Origin: Fictibacillus arsenicus
Lineage (GTDB): Bacteria; Bacillota; Bacilli; Bacillales; Fictibacillaceae
Assembly: GCF_001999465.1 (NCBI RefSeq)
Contig: NZ_MQMF01000003.1
Coordinates: 186,001 to 250,000 of the forward strand
Direction of reading: 5' to 3'
Length of the DNA stretch: 64,000 nt
Within the stretch, counting starts at the first letter, position 1; each line of letters starts with the position of its first letter. The notes beneath the pieces are model-generated. The model saw only the letters and a list, made by a program, of their open reading frames with translations. It was not told the DNA's origin and searched no databases. Shown in pieces: positions 8,093 through 18,883 of this stretch. The position numbers and the translations under genes are program-made.

Positions 8093-9943
8093 ATGAGCTT
8101 AGTAACAGATTTAAAACAAAACAAGATACTAATCGGCGATGGAGCTATGGGTACACTTCTGTATTCTTACGGCTCGGATTTTTGTTACGAAGAATTAAAT
8201 CTATCACAGCCGGAGCAAATCTATAATATTCACCGGGCTTATCTAAATGCCGGCGCTGACATTATTCAAACAAATACGTATGCAGCCAATTATTCAAAGC
8301 TAGAACGTTATGGCCTCCAAGATCAAGTAAAAGAAATTAACAAAGCAGCTGTTCAAAATGCAAGAAGAGCTGCTAAAAACCAATATGTCTTAGGAACCAT
8401 TGGCGGGATTCGCGGTATTAAACCAAACAGTATTTCACTTGATGAAATTAAACGCAGTTTTCGTGAACAGCTCTATTGTTTACTCATGGAAAACGTAGAC
8501 GGTATACAGCTGGAAACGTATTACGATCTGCAAGAACTTGAAACTGTATTAGAGATTGCTAGAAATGAAACGTCTCTTCCAATCATTGCTCAAGTTTCTC
8601 TTCAGGAAATAGGCTTTCTGCAAGACCGAACTCCAATTTCGGAAGCTTTGTTGCGTCTTGAGGAAATTGGTTCGGATGTGGTGGGATTAAATTGCCGGTT
8701 AGGTCCTTATCACATGCTGAAGACACTAGAGGAAGTACCGATTCCTAAAGGAGCATTTTTATCTGCTTTTCCGAACGCCTCGCTTCCTTCATATTCAGAT
8801 GGAAAGTTCCAATATGAAAGTGATGCTGAATATTTTAAAGAATGTGCTCATTTGTTCAGAAAGCAAGGTGTCAGTGTTCTAGGAGGCTGCTGCGGTACGA
8901 CGCCTGCACACATACGTGCTTTCTCAACCGAGCTTAAGAATCTGCAGCCTGTAAAAGAAAAAGAAGTAAAACAAAGAAAAAGAGATATTGTTATTCAGTC
9001 AGCTTCAAAGTCTAATTATGTTCCGCTTTTTGAAGAAGTAAAGAAGAAACAATCCATTATCGTGGAACTAGACCCGCCTCGCAAGCTTGATACCTCTCGT
9101 TTTATGGAGGGTGCAAAGGCTTTAAAAAAAGCGGGAATCGACGCTCTTACAATGGCTGATAATTCTCTAGCGTCCCCGCGAATATGCAATTCCGCATTAA
9201 GTTCAGTTGTTCAGTCAGAATTAAACCTTCGCCCGCTCGTTCATATTACGTGCCGCGACCGGAACTTAATCGGGCTTCAATCACACTTAATGGGGCTTCA
9301 TACACATGGAATCCGTGAAATTTTAGCTGTAACTGGAGATCCAGCAAGTGTCGGTGATTTTCCTGGTGCATCATCAGTTTATGATGTCACTTCATTTGAA
9401 CTAATCAAACTCATTAAGCAGTTTAATCAAGGATTGTCATTATCGGGAAAAGAACTTGGAGAAAAGACTTCCTTTAGTGTGGGAGCAGCTTTTAATCCAA
9501 ACATCAGGTTAATTGATAAAGCAGTTGAACGTTTAGAAAAGAAGATTGAATATGGTGCGGATTATTTTATAAGTCAGCCTGTGTTTTCAGAGGAAAAGCT
9601 AATTGAAACCTATGAAGCTACCAAACACATTGATAAACCGATCTATATAGGAATCATGCCGTTAACAAGTTCACAAAATGCTGAATTTCTTCATCATGAA
9701 GTGCCAGGGATAAAATTATCTGACGATGTACGAGAACAAATGGGAAAATATAAAGAAAATCCTAAACAAGCAAGTGTTGTAGGTTTAAACATAGCCAAGT
9801 CACTTTTGGATACAGCTATGGATCTTTTTAATGGAATTTATCTCATTACTCCATTTATGCGTTATGAACTCACTGTTGAATTAGCTAATTATGCAAGAAC
9901 GAATCATCCATCCCTGTTAGCAAGGAGGTCGCAGAATGCCTAA
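8093..9943 (+). CDS. yitJ: Bifunctional homocysteine S-methyltransferase / methylenetetrahydrofolate reductase
   Basis: A 616-residue fusion. Residues 1 to about 290 are a homocysteine-methyltransferase barrel with the zinc-site GGCCGTTP motif near 264-271; residues from about 325 are a MetF-like flavin reductase with FVEL-like [15 protein letters not shown] and SQPVF segments. It supplies 5-methyl-tetrahydrofolate to methionine synthase and can also methylate homocysteine. AAGGAGG precedes the ATG. The stop overlaps metH by eight bases. The arrangement behind an S-box matches B. subtilis yitJ, but here the partner methionine synthase is the B12-dependent one. Confidence 0.93.
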   Translation: MSLVTDLKQNKILIGDGAMGTLLYSYGSDFCYEELNLSQPEQIYNIHRAYLNAGADIIQTNTYAANYSKLERYGLQDQVKEINKAAVQNARRAAKNQYVLGTIGGIRGIKPNSISLDEIKRSFREQLYCLLMENVDGIQLETYYDLQELETVLEIARNETSLPIIAQVSLQEIGFLQDRTPISEALLRLEEIGSDVVGLNCRLGPYHMLKTLEEVPIPKGAFLSAFPNASLPSYSDGKFQYESDAEYFKECAHLFRKQGVSVLGGCCGTTPAHIRAFSTELKNLQPVKEKEVKQRKRDIVIQSASKSNYVPLFEEVKKKQSIIVELDPPRKLDTSRFMEGAKALKKAGIDALTMADNSLASPRICNSALSSVVQSELNLRPLVHITCRDRNLIGLQSHLMGLHTHGIREILAVTGDPASVGDFPGASSVYDVTSFELIKLIKQFNQGLSLSGKELGEKTSFSVGAAFNPNIRLIDKAVERLEKKIEYGADYFISQPVFSEEKLIETYEATKHIDKPIYIGIMPLTSSQNAEFLHHEVPGIKLSDDVREQMGKYKENPKQASVVGLNIAKSLLDTAMDLFNGIYLITPFMRYELTVELANYARTNHPSLLARRSQNA

Positions 9944-12900
9944 AACATCAATAGAAGGTCAGCTGAAAAAGAAAATATTAATTATGGATGGCGCAATGGG
10001 GACGATGCTTCAAGAAGCAAATCTCACAGCAGAAGATTTTGGCGGCGAGGCGTATGAAGGGTGTAATGAATATTTAAATGTTACAGCACCAGATGTTATT
10101 GAATCAATTCACTTAACATATCTCCAAGCCGGCGCAGATATCATTGAAACGAATACCTTTGGAGGAACTAATCTTGTTTTAGACGAGTATGATCTTAGCG
10201 TACGAGCTTATGAGATTAATAAGTTAGGAGCGGAAATTGCGAGAAAAGCAGCTGATGCAGTTTCTACCGAAGAATGGCCGCGTTATGTTGCCGGTTCAAT
10301 GGGTCCAACTACAAAAACATTAAGCGTTACTGGCGGAACTACATTTGATGCGTTAAGAGATGCTTATGCAGAGCAAGCAAGAGGACTAATCGACGGCGGA
10401 GCTGACCTGCTGCTATTAGAAACAAGCCAGGATATGCTGAACGTAAAAGCGGGTTTTTTAGGTATCGAACAAGCGATTGAGCAAACAGGAAAACGAGTTC
10501 CTCTTATGGTATCAGGAACGATTGAACCGATGGGAACAACATTAGCTGGTCAATCGATAGAAGCGTTCTATATTTCATTAAAACATATGAATCCTTTAGC
10601 AGTTGGTTTAAACTGTGCGACTGGACCTGAATTCATGCAGGACCATATTCGCTCGCTTTCTAATCTATCAACAACTGCAGTCAGCTGCTATCCGAATGCA
10701 GGGCTGCCTGATGAAGAAGGAAATTATCATGAGACTCCAGATTCCTTAGCAGCTAAATTATCAGGATTTGCAGAAAAAGGCTGGCTGAATATTGTAGGAG
10801 GCTGCTGCGGCACAACACCTAATCATATAGAAGCATTAGCAAATGTAATGAAGAATTATTTACCACGATCGATTCAAACGAGTGAAACGCATATGGTCTC
10901 AGGAATTGAACCTTTCATTTATGATGATCCAACGTTACGGCCGATTATGGTCGGTGAGCGTACGAATGTAATTGGCTCAAGAAAATTTAAAAGGCTTATT
11001 GCGGAGAAGAAGTTTGAGGAAGCTGCTGAAATCGCAAGAGCTCAAGTAAAAGGCGGCGCACATGTACTGGATGTCTGCTTGGCAGATCCAGACAGAGATG
11101 AAAAAAGTGACATGGAAGAGTTCATGAAGGAAGCGGTTAAGAAGGTAAAGATTCCTTTTGTAATCGATTCAACTGATGAAGATGTTATCGAGCTAGCTTT
11201 AAAATATTCACAAGGTAAAGCTATCATTAATTCTATTAACCTTGAAGACGGAGAAGAACGATTTGAAAAAGTGATTCCGCTTCTGCATAAGTATGGAGCA
11301 GCAGTTGTAGTAGGAACCATTGATGAAAAAGGAATGGGTGTTTCAGCAGAACGAAAGCTTGAAATTGCAACAAATTCGTATCAGCTTTTGGTGGAAAAAT
11401 ATAAAGTCTTGCCTTCAGATATCATATTTGACCCCCTCGTTTTTCCAGTAGGAACTGGTGACGAACAGTATATCGGTTCAGCAAATGCAACTGTTGAAGG
11501 AATTAGGCTGATAAAAGAGAGTTTTCCTCATTGCCTCACCATTCTCGGAGTGAGCAACGTGTCATTTGGACTTCCACCGGTAGGCCGTGAAGTATTGAAT
11601 GCCGTATATCTCTATCACTGCACACAAGCGGGACTGGATTATGCGATCGTGAACACAGAGAAACTCGAACGATTTGCTTCTATTTCTAAAGAAGAGATTG
11701 ATATGGCGGAAAACCTATTATTTAAAACAACAGATGAGGCATTGGCAATTTTTACTGAATTTTATCGAGGGAAAAAGAAAGAAACGATATCGAAGCTGCC
11801 TGACATGACGTTAGAAGAGCGGCTGCAATACTACATTTTAGAAGGAACTAAGGAAGGGCTAATTCCTGATTTAGAATTGGCATTAAAGAAATACCCTGCA
11901 CCTCTAAAAATTATAAACGGACCGCTCATGGATGGCATGAAAGAAGTAGGCAGATTATTTAACGAAAACCAGCTTATCGTTGCTGAAGTTCTTCAAAGTG
12001 CAGAAGTAATGAAAGCGTCCGTAGCATTTTTAGAACCATACATGGAGAGTAATGATACTTCATCATCTAAAGGTAAGGTATTGCTTGCGACTGTGAAGGG
12101 TGATGTTCATGATATTGGGAAAAACCTCGTAGACATTATATTAAGCAACAACGGATTCCAGGTTATCGATTTAGGTATTAAAGTTACACCGCTTGAATTG
12201 ATTGAGGCTGTAAAGAACAATAAACCAGATATTATCGGGTTGTCAGGATTGCTGGTAAAATCAGCTCAACAAATGTTTTTAACTGCAAATGACATGCGTG
12301 AAGCGAGTATTTCCACACCGATTTTAGTTGGAGGCGCTGCTTTATCTAGAAAATTTACCGATACGAAAATCTCAAAAGAATATGATGGGATGGTTCTTTA
12401 CGCGAAAGATGCGATGGAAGGCTTATCACTTGCAAATCAACTTCAAACTCCTGAGGATCATGAGAAGCTCGCCTCTGCTTTTAGTGAAAGAAAGAGAACG
12501 ATAGCATTAGATACTGGACGATCCGATGGTGGTACAGCAACTGCAACAGCTATTAAAGTAAGATCAAACGTATCACAAAAAGCACCAGTTTTTATACCAA
12601 GTGATACAAGAAGGCATATTTTAAGAAACTATTCCTTGTCTCACATACAGCCATATATTAATTTGCAGATGCTTTTAGGTCATCACCTTGGCATAAAAGG
12701 AAAGATATCGAGATTACTTGAGGAAAAAGATGAGAAAACTCTTCATATTAAGTCAATCGTTGATACGCTGTTAACTGAGGCAAAAGAAAAAGATTTAATT
12801 AATCCTTCTGCGATGTATCAATTCTTTCCGGCACAATCAGATGGAGACAGTGTTTTGATTTACGATCCTGTTGATCATCGAACAATCATTGAGAAGTTTG

Positions 12901-13388
12901 ATTTCCCACGACAGACTAAAGAGCCATATCTCTGTATAGCAGATTACCTTAAATCAAAAGACAGCGGGGAAATGGATTATGTTGGCTTCTTTTCTGTAAC
13001 TGCAGGTACAGGTATAAGAGAGCTTGCAGCTGAAATAAAAGAACAAGGCCGTTTTTTAGAAAGTCACGCACTTCAAGCATTGGCACTTGAAACAGCAGAA
13101 GGTTTCGCTGAGCTTGTTCATCAGCAAATGCGTGACCGCTGGGGGTTTCCTGATTCGGTTGATTTTACTATGAGAGAGCGTTTTTCAGCACGCTATCAGG
13201 GGCAGCGGTTTTCATTCGGTTATCCTGCATGCCCTGAGCTTGAAGATCAGCAAAAGTTATTCAAGCTGATTCAACCTGAAGATATTGGCATTCAGTTGAC
13301 AGATGGCTGCATGATGGAACCAGAAGCCTCTGTATCTGCGATTGTATTTGCGCACCCAGAAGCCAGATATTTCAATGTATTAAGTTAA
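9936..13388 (+). CDS. metH: Cobalamin-dependent methionine synthase
   Basis: Transfers the methyl group of methyl-tetrahydrofolate to homocysteine through methylcobalamin. The 1150-residue protein has all modules in order: homocysteine domain (1 to about 320, GGCCGTTP near 289), pterin domain (about 330-620, [12 protein letters not shown]), cobalamin cap and binding domain (about 650-870, DVHDIG with the cobalt-ligand H725), and the SAM-dependent reactivation domain (about 900-1150, RDRWGFPD and [14 protein letters not shown]-like segment). The ATG overlaps the end of yitJ and is preceded by AGGAGG. The host must make or import B12. Confidence 0.96.
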   Translation: MPKTSIEGQLKKKILIMDGAMGTMLQEANLTAEDFGGEAYEGCNEYLNVTAPDVIESIHLTYLQAGADIIETNTFGGTNLVLDEYDLSVRAYEINKLGAEIARKAADAVSTEEWPRYVAGSMGPTTKTLSVTGGTTFDALRDAYAEQARGLIDGGADLLLLETSQDMLNVKAGFLGIEQAIEQTGKRVPLMVSGTIEPMGTTLAGQSIEAFYISLKHMNPLAVGLNCATGPEFMQDHIRSLSNLSTTAVSCYPNAGLPDEEGNYHETPDSLAAKLSGFAEKGWLNIVGGCCGTTPNHIEALANVMKNYLPRSIQTSETHMVSGIEPFIYDDPTLRPIMVGERTNVIGSRKFKRLIAEKKFEEAAEIARAQVKGGAHVLDVCLADPDRDEKSDMEEFMKEAVKKVKIPFVIDSTDEDVIELALKYSQGKAIINSINLEDGEERFEKVIPLLHKYGAAVVVGTIDEKGMGVSAERKLEIATNSYQLLVEKYKVLPSDIIFDPLVFPVGTGDEQYIGSANATVEGIRLIKESFPHCLTILGVSNVSFGLPPVGREVLNAVYLYHCTQAGLDYAIVNTEKLERFASISKEEIDMAENLLFKTTDEALAIFTEFYRGKKKETISKLPDMTLEERLQYYILEGTKEGLIPDLELALKKYPAPLKIINGPLMDGMKEVGRLFNENQLIVAEVLQSAEVMKASVAFLEPYMESNDTSSSKGKVLLATVKGDVHDIGKNLVDIILSNNGFQVIDLGIKVTPLELIEAVKNNKPDIIGLSGLLVKSAQQMFLTANDMREASISTPILVGGAALSRKFTDTKISKEYDGMVLYAKDAMEGLSLANQLQTPEDHEKLASAFSERKRTIALDTGRSDGGTATATAIKVRSNVSQKAPVFIPSDTRRHILRNYSLSHIQPYINLQMLLGHHLGIKGKISRLLEEKDEKTLHIKSIVDTLLTEAKEKDLINPSAMYQFFPAQSDGDSVLIYDPVDHRTIIEKFDFPRQTKEPYLCIADYLKSKDSGEMDYVGFFSVTAGTGIRELAAEIKEQGRFLESHALQALALETAEGFAELVHQQMRDRWGFPDSVDFTMRERFSARYQGQRFSFGYPACPELEDQQKLFKLIQPEDIGIQLTDGCMMEPEASVSAIVFAHPEARYFNVLS

Positions 13389-13401
13389 GTATGACCATGG
13401 C

Positions 13402-13429
13402 AAAAAGCACCTTCAGACGGTGCTTTTTG
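13402..13429 (+). terminator. Terminator after metH
   Basis: AAAAAGCACC pairs with CGGTGCTTTTT around a short loop. Confidence 0.9.
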
Positions 13430-13563
13430 TATTATTAGTTAATTTCCACATAATGAGGATTGTACTGTGACTGACTGTCTTAATTAGTTCTTGAAGGAAG
13501 GCATTTCAATAAGATAAAGCGAATTTCATAATATCAACATTTTTGGGGAAGGAGGGAGCGGAC

Positions 13564-14394
13564 ATGCTGAAACAGATAGAGAACGATCTTTTGCGTTTGA
13601 TTTCGTCGGGAAAAGGTACTTATGGGATTTCGATTTATTACTTCGAAACAGAAGAAGAATTTGTCTATAATCATGATGAAGAATTCTATGCGGCTAGCAT
13701 CATTAAAATCCCTATCATGTCAGCAGTACTTGCTCAAGTGTCTGAAGGGAAACGTTCACTATCTGATAAGATTCGAGTACGATCAGAAGACATGGTTTCT
13801 GGTGATGGTATTTTAAAGAACCTTACTCCAGGAACGGAATGGACTATTCATGATTTAGTGGTACTGATGATCATTGAAAGTGATAATACAGCAACCAACC
13901 TTTTAATCGATATATTAGGAGTTGAAAACATCCAGCTATACATGACAATTTGGGGCTTTAAGCAGACTCAATTTCGTCATAAACTTCAAATTAAACCATC
14001 GAGGAAACATAATGAATCAAATTTAATAACAGCAAAGGAAATGAATCATTTTTTAAGAGATATAGCTATGGGCAATATCGTATCCATGAGTGTTTGCCGT
14101 AAGATGATAGAAATTATGAAGCAACAAAAGATGAATGATTTACTGCCAAGTCTTCTTCCTGAAAATGACGGTATTATCGGAATGATTCCGATTTGGGAAA
14201 TGGCGCACAAAACAGGTTATGTACCAGGTGTTGAACATAATGTAGGATTATTCTATTTACCAGGGCATACCTTCGCTATTTCCGCACTTAGTAAAAACGT
14301 ACCCAATCGAGATGAACCAAAAAGAATTATGAGCGAATTAGGATCCTTGCTGTTTAATACTAGAGAATTAAGCAGGTACATAAATAAAAGCTAG
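13564..14394 (+). CDS. Class A beta-lactamase-fold serine hydrolase
   Basis: A 276-residue protein with the three class A/penicillin-binding motifs: SIIK (S45-K48), SDN (106-108) and KTG (216-218). The start is the ATG at 13564 after GGAGGG. There is no signal peptide or lipobox, so it should be cytosolic, unlike true secreted beta-lactamases, and the Glu166-type ExxLN loop is not clearly recognisable. It is best called a serine hydrolase of the beta-lactamase class A family of unknown substrate; resistance activity should not be assumed. The stop lies inside the arm of a shared terminator. Confidence 0.85.
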   Translation: MLKQIENDLLRLISSGKGTYGISIYYFETEEEFVYNHDEEFYAASIIKIPIMSAVLAQVSEGKRSLSDKIRVRSEDMVSGDGILKNLTPGTEWTIHDLVVLMIIESDNTATNLLIDILGVENIQLYMTIWGFKQTQFRHKLQIKPSRKHNESNLITAKEMNHFLRDIAMGNIVSMSVCRKMIEIMKQQKMNDLLPSLLPENDGIIGMIPIWEMAHKTGYVPGVEHNVGLFYLPGHTFAISALSKNVPNRDEPKRIMSELGSLLFNTRELSRYINKS

Positions 14395-14432
14395 TGGAGC
14401 GGAGATTTAAATCCCAGCCACTAGCTTTTTTC
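14387..14432. terminator. Bidirectional terminator between serine hydrolase and YeeE-like gene
   Basis: AAAAGCTAGTGG and CCACTAGCTTTTTT form a long stem that serves both converging genes. Confidence 0.88.
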
Positions 14433-14436
14433 ATAT

Positions 14437-15696
14437 TTAACATACAGAATCATTTGATTTTGGATTTTTTAATCCAAATAACGGACGAATAAATAGGGCT
14501 AAAAATGTTCCTGCCATCGCCATAATTCCCCAAACCCAGCCGTGAAGGCTGAAAGAAGCAATTCCGCTAAAATAAGCACCGATGTTGCAGCCAAATGCTA
14601 AACGTGCACCGTAGCCCATCAATAAACCGCCAATAATAGAAGCTCCTGCAATCCCTGGTTTAATCTTTCCTGGTTTAAATGTTCCTTGAAAAGCAGCAGA
14701 TATAAATGCTCCTAAAATAATTCCGAAGTTCATTACGCTCGTAGCATCTGTCAGCACACTTTTTGTTAAAGCATCACCTTTGCTTCCAGCGAAATACCCC
14801 CAGCTTGAAACATCAACTCCAGTTGCCATCAATGCTTTTGAACCCCATAGTGCAAATGCTGAAGTAATACCCCAAGGACTTCCTTTTACCGCTAAAGTTA
14901 CAGCATTTAATACAGCTAACACGATAGCAGCTGTAAACAGCGGCCAAGAACCGCGCAATATTTTTTTCCACCCAACAGTTGTCGGAAGTGGTTTCATCAT
15001 AGGCGGATTTTTCTTTTTAGCAATTTGAATCGTGATCCAATAGATAAGGCCAAACAATGCTAACTGAAATACCAATGCACCCAGATAACCAAATCCAGGT
15101 ATCTGGTTAAATGCGATTGGCGGGAGGGAAGGTAATCCCATCCAGAAAGTAAAATGATACGCCCCTATAACAGAACCTGCAATAAAAGAAATCAAGGTTA
15201 GAATCATTGAAGAAGATCCGCCGCCTAAAGAATACAATGTTCCTGAAGCACAGCCATTACCAAGCTGCATCCCGATTCCAAACAGGAAAGCACCAAAAAG
15301 AATACTGATTCCTACTGGTGATACATTTCCTTCAGGTGCAGCTCCCGTAAAACTAAACCCTGTACTTAATATCACAGCAAATAATACAGATGCAACTGCC
15401 AGCATAACCATATGTGCTTGCAGTCCTTGAACATTACCAACGGATACTAGACGTCTAAATGCTGAAGTAAATCCAAAACGTGCATATAATAATGCATTTC
15501 CTAGCAAAATACCTATGATGAACAGAATTCCCTGAGTCCAATTAGCCGTATTAACAATAAAGAATAACAAAATCAATGCGGACAGAATTCCTAGGGCAGC
15601 CCATGGTTTTTGCAAAGGACTTAATTCAGTAACAACTGTTGTATAATGCCGTTTACTTGATTGAGATATCTGTGTGTCAACTGATGAATGTGCCAA
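14437..15696 (-). CDS. YeeE/YedE (TsuA)-type thiosulfate transporter
   Basis: A 419-residue polytopic membrane protein. The motifs GNGCASGTLY and FGCNIGAYFSGIASFS carry the conserved cysteines of the YeeE/YedE sulfur-transport family, shown for TsuA to take up thiosulfate. It has a duplicated architecture with about nine to ten helices. The start is a TTG at 15696 preceded by AGGAGG. The usual SirA-like partner (YeeD/TsuB) is not next to it. Placement beside the sulfur block supports a role in sulfur acquisition. Thiosulfate is the likeliest substrate, from family knowledge. Confidence 0.88.
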   Translation of the reverse strand: MAHSSVDTQISQSSKRHYTTVVTELSPLQKPWAALGILSALILLFFIVNTANWTQGILFIIGILLGNALLYARFGFTSAFRRLVSVGNVQGLQAHMVMLAVASVLFAVILSTGFSFTGAAPEGNVSPVGISILFGAFLFGIGMQLGNGCASGTLYSLGGGSSSMILTLISFIAGSVIGAYHFTFWMGLPSLPPIAFNQIPGFGYLGALVFQLALFGLIYWITIQIAKKKNPPMMKPLPTTVGWKKILRGSWPLFTAAIVLAVLNAVTLAVKGSPWGITSAFALWGSKALMATGVDVSSWGYFAGSKGDALTKSVLTDATSVMNFGIILGAFISAAFQGTFKPGKIKPGIAGASIIGGLLMGYGARLAFGCNIGAYFSGIASFSLHGWVWGIMAMAGTFLALFIRPLFGLKNPKSNDSVC

Positions 15697-15720
15697 AATA
15701 ACCCTCCTAATCCTATAAAA

Positions 15721-15766
15721 CTTATCGGAATTAAAGTATTATACAACGAATCCTATTCAATATAAA
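15721..15766 (-). promoter_or_regulatory. Predicted promoter and possible operator of the YeeE-like gene
   Basis: The minus strand has TTTATA (15766-15761), a 17-base spacer and TATAAT (15743-15738), followed by AATTCCGATAAG at 15732-15721. The latter could be an operator; CymR, the cysteine-metabolism repressor of Firmicutes, is the obvious candidate, but I cannot confirm the match. Confidence 0.4.
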
Positions 15767-15779
15767 GGTATTTAGTGCA

Positions 15780-16230
15780 TGTTTTTATGATAATTGGTCT
15801 AATAATTTTGTTAGCAAGGGATAAATCAATGTAAAAAACTTTGGAATGATACAAATGCGAAGTAACAAGATAAATGAAGAGAATAAAAGCAAATCATTTA
15901 ATACAAATTAAGATATTCAAAACACATAACTGGATAATAAAATGAACTTAATTTAAATGATTTATAATTATTGAAACAACATTAATATAAAAAATTATAA
16001 AAACTATATTTTTCAAATTTCGTCTCACTATCTTAAGTAATCTTTAGTTTTGAGATTATTTCTTATACATTTTACATAGCTGCCTATAATAGATATTATG
16101 TCTACTAAAAAAAGAAGTAGACTTTTTTCCTTTTCTACTTCTCTTTTATTTAACTTCTTATTTTATTTTTTCTTATAGGGATTTATCTTCGGTTAATGCA
16201 TTAAATAAATTTAAGAATTTTTTGTCGTTG
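15780..16230. other. AT-rich intergenic stretch without a recognisable gene
   Basis: About 450 bases of very AT-rich sequence. I see no open frame with a ribosome binding site and no tRNA. The only structured element is the hairpin at 16100-16129. Confidence 0.6.
16100..16129 (+). terminator. Orphan terminator-like hairpin
   Basis: GTCTACT and AGTAGAC enclose an A-rich loop and are followed by TTTTTT. No plus-strand gene lies upstream within the gap, and a TATAAT occurs only ten bases before it at 16085-16090. Confidence 0.55.
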
Positions 16231-16231
16231 T

Positions 16232-16441
16232 TTAGCCAACTTTTTTAAAGTAATTTTCATTTATTGTGTATTGCCTTAACCAACTTCCTCGTGGTCTTCT
16301 TGTTACATCATTACTTTGTAGGACAGAATTAATATATCTTGCTGACACATTCGCTTGCTCGGCTATTTCTACCGTTCTGCTTCCACTTTCGTACATTTTA
16401 ATAATTTCAGGAATACTCATGGTGCATTTCTTTTTACGCAT
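16232..16441 (-). CDS. Small helix-turn-helix protein, probably the N-terminal remnant of a larger protein
   Basis: A 69-residue product starting MRKKKCTMSIPEIIKMYES. Residues 8-45 form a plausible helix-turn-helix (EIAEQANVSARYINSVL). The tail RPRGSWLRQYTINENYFKK resembles the segment that, in LAGLIDADG-type endonuclease-like proteins of Bacillus, links the HTH to the catalytic part; here it ends in a stop right afterwards. The start at 16441 follows AAAGGAG by nine bases. A LexA-type box lies over the promoter. Either a truncated relic or a free-standing DNA-binding protein. The family assignment is from pattern memory only. Confidence 0.55.
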   Translation of the reverse strand: MRKKKCTMSIPEIIKMYESGSRTVEIAEQANVSARYINSVLQSNDVTRRPRGSWLRQYTINENYFKKVG

Positions 16442-16471
16442 CCCAATCAACTCCTTTGCTTTTATATTCAT

Positions 16472-16492
16472 ATTATATCGAACATATGTTCT
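16472..16492 (-). promoter_or_regulatory. LexA (DinR) SOS box over the promoter of the small HTH gene
   Basis: Bases 16479-16492 read CGAACATATGTTCT, matching the Bacillus CGAAC-N4-GTTCG box at all but the last position. The minus-strand -10 TATAAT (16477-16472) directly follows it, so bound LexA would cover the promoter spacer. Confidence 0.7.
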
Positions 16493-16560
16493 TATATCGA
16501 ATTATAAGCATAATAAAACTAGAAAAAAATATTTTTGCCTTATCTTTTATATAAAAAATA

Positions 16561-16588
16561 AAGAGAACCATTCTTACCGGTTCTCTTT
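16561..16588 (-). terminator. Terminator of the 5'-nucleotidase gene
   Basis: Minus strand: AGAGAACC, short loop, GGTTCTCTTTATTTTTT. Confidence 0.85.
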
Positions 16589-16595
16589 TCATCGT

Positions 16596-18590
16596 TTAAT
16601 TTAAATCAATTTTATAAATACCAAACCCTTTTGCATCCAGCTTATTGGTATACGTGATCTTACCGCCTTCACCAAGATAGTTTTTACCGTTAGGTGAAGA
16701 AACAAAAGTCACATTTGCACTTCCTCCGATTGGAGAAATCGACCAGTTGTTATCAGCAGTTGGTGTAATTTCTTTTACTTCTGAAATATAATCCATTAAG
16801 ATTTGACGGTTTTCATCTGCAGAATCAACGACGTATTCGCTGCCTTTTACTCCAGGGAAGTTTCCGCCTCCTCCAGCACGGTAGTTATTGGTTACCACGA
16901 TAAAGTCCTGGTTTGGATCGATTGGTTGTCCATTGTAAAAAAGGTTTTTGATACGACTGCTTCCGGAATTGATTACCTTGCCATCTTTATCATATTTAGC
17001 AGGTTGTGTAACATCGATTTGATAGTTAACTCCATCGATCACATCAAAGTTATAAACAGGGAATCCAGCATTAAGCAGCTCTTGTTCTTCGGTTTTGTTT
17101 ATAGTGATTTGATTAAACTTACCTGCAGACATTTCTAGCCACTCTTTTACTGCTGATCCTTTAACTTTAAGGGCTTTAAGTGTATTGTCATAAAGGTATA
17201 AATCACCGGCACTTCTAATGGTCAGATCACCTTTTTGAATTTCAGTATATTCATCTACACCGTTTCTACCCGCCTTAAAAGGCGCGCCGACTGAAAGAAT
17301 AGGAAGATCTTTATATTCTGGTTTGTTAAGAGAAATGTACTTTTCCACGTACCACTTTTGAGCATTTGTTACTACTTGTACAGAAGGATCGTCTTGAACG
17401 AGAGCAAAGAAGCTGTGAATGTCATCTGTTGTCGTTCCTATTGGAGTGTTTACATATTTAATTGTTTTTTCATGAACTTCAGTAATAGCTTTTACAATCG
17501 TTTCGTCGGCTCTAACCTTCTCAACATTTCTTACAGAGGATTGTGAATTAGTTACTTTCCACTTTCCTATTTCTTTTTCAAGAGTTAAGTCGATTAATCC
17601 TAACGAGCCTCCGCCGTAACCTGCTTGTACAGCTGGTACTCCGTTGATCGTTCCACTTTCATTATCTACACCAGGCAGCACTTTTCCGGTTGAATCCTTG
17701 AACAATGCATCAAGATTCTTTTCATCTATAGCGGGAAACACTTTGTGAGTATGAGAGAAAGTAATGGCGTTGATACCTTTAACCTTGCTTAACGCGTATA
17801 CAACATCTTCTGTATTTGAATCGTTTCCGTTAAATCCAGAGTGAGCTTGCGCAATAATAATGTCTGCTCCTTCTTCTTTCATCTCTGGAATAAATCTTTC
17901 AGCAGACTCTATAATATTTTTTGTAATTACTTTGCCATCCAGGTGAGATTTATCCCATTCATTGATTTGAGGCGGTACAAAACCAATGTAGCCAATCTTA
18001 ATTACTTTTGTTTTCCCGCTTTCATCCGTTACTTTCTTATTAACGATTTTGTATGGAGTATATTTATTTACATCGTTTGTCGGATCATTGTCATGGTCAT
18101 CAACATAAACATTTGCATTTACAAACGGAAAGTTAGCATCGTCATAAGTTTCATCTAAATACTCCAGACCATAGTTGAATTCATGATTTCCTAGAGTCGC
18201 CATGTCATAGCCCATTAAATTCATTGCAGCAATCGCGGGGTGAACTTCTCCTTCTTTTAGCGGTTCAATCTTTGCTTTATATGTACCAAGCGGTGTACCT
18301 TGAATAAGGTCCCCGTTATCAACTAAAATACTGTTTTTACCTTTGTATTCTGCTCTAGCTTCATTTACAAGTGTAGCCGTTTTAGCAAGTCCTACTTTTT
18401 CTGAAGCAGCGTTTTTATAGTAATCAAAGTTAAGAAGATTAGTATGAATATCTGTCGTCTCCATGATGCGAAGGTTTACTATTGTTGTATGTGTAGCTGG
18501 CTTTTTAGCTAATACATTCTCGGCAACCGGCATAGATAAAAGACTCAAAGCTAATGAAAATGAAACAAACTTCTTATGATTTTTATTCAT
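16596..18590 (-). CDS. Secreted 5'-nucleotidase / 2',3'-cyclic phosphodiesterase
   Basis: A 664-residue protein. A signal peptide (MNKNHKKFVSFSLALSLLS, AxA-type end near residue 28) precedes a metallophosphatase domain with METTDIHTNL (D47, H49), DNGDLIQG, LGNHEFNYG, AHSGF and FSHTH; the C-terminal 5'-nucleotidase domain shows NNYRAGGGGNFPG. It should release phosphate and nucleosides outside the cell. The start at 18590 is chosen because the signal peptide begins there; an in-frame start 84 bases upstream adds an unlikely polar extension. Unlike the B. subtilis relative YfkN it has no C-terminal LPXT sorting signal, so it should be released or held non-covalently. Confidence 0.9.
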   Translation of the reverse strand: MNKNHKKFVSFSLALSLLSMPVAENVLAKKPATHTTIVNLRIMETTDIHTNLLNFDYYKNAASEKVGLAKTATLVNEARAEYKGKNSILVDNGDLIQGTPLGTYKAKIEPLKEGEVHPAIAAMNLMGYDMATLGNHEFNYGLEYLDETYDDANFPFVNANVYVDDHDNDPTNDVNKYTPYKIVNKKVTDESGKTKVIKIGYIGFVPPQINEWDKSHLDGKVITKNIIESAERFIPEMKEEGADIIIAQAHSGFNGNDSNTEDVVYALSKVKGINAITFSHTHKVFPAIDEKNLDALFKDSTGKVLPGVDNESGTINGVPAVQAGYGGGSLGLIDLTLEKEIGKWKVTNSQSSVRNVEKVRADETIVKAITEVHEKTIKYVNTPIGTTTDDIHSFFALVQDDPSVQVVTNAQKWYVEKYISLNKPEYKDLPILSVGAPFKAGRNGVDEYTEIQKGDLTIRSAGDLYLYDNTLKALKVKGSAVKEWLEMSAGKFNQITINKTEEQELLNAGFPVYNFDVIDGVNYQIDVTQPAKYDKDGKVINSGSSRIKNLFYNGQPIDPNQDFIVVTNNYRAGGGGNFPGVKGSEYVVDSADENRQILMDYISEVKEITPTADNNWSISPIGGSANVTFVSSPNGKNYLGEGGKITYTNKLDAKGFGIYKIDLN

Positions 18591-18617
18591 ATCCTCTAAC
18601 CCCTCTTTATGATTTGA

Positions 18618-18633
18618 GTCTGAATCTTCAGAC
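18618..18633. repeat. Inverted repeat just upstream of the nucleotidase start
   Basis: GTCTGAATCTTCAGAC: seven-base perfect arms about 30 bases before the start codon. It may be an operator or a hairpin in the leader. Confidence 0.5.
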
Positions 18634-18883
18634 CCAAAGTAATGATACCATTCCTCCTTTTTTTCTAATATCATCCAATGTAACTATCAATTGCAATATC
18701 TACTATATTTATGCTATGAAAAAAGCCCCATTGCCGGAACGTTCCTTCATTATCCGTGGAATTCCTCTTACTCAGTGTTTACGGACTTACTCAATACATA
18801 CTTGTTTTGGATACATAATGTAATAAAATTAAATCGTAAAGGCTAATCGATGAAGAGTTTTTCATTAAAAAGGAGTGAACAGG

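Noticed and set aside
13564-14394. Secreted class A beta-lactamase conferring resistance
   Set aside because: SxxK, SDN and KTG motifs are present, but there is no signal peptide and no clear Glu166 loop, so a generic serine hydrolase call is safer.
18675-18880. T-box or riboswitch in the gap before the nucleotidase
   Set aside because: No T-box sequence, no antiterminator and no known aptamer core; only scattered short palindromes such as GGAACGTTCC.
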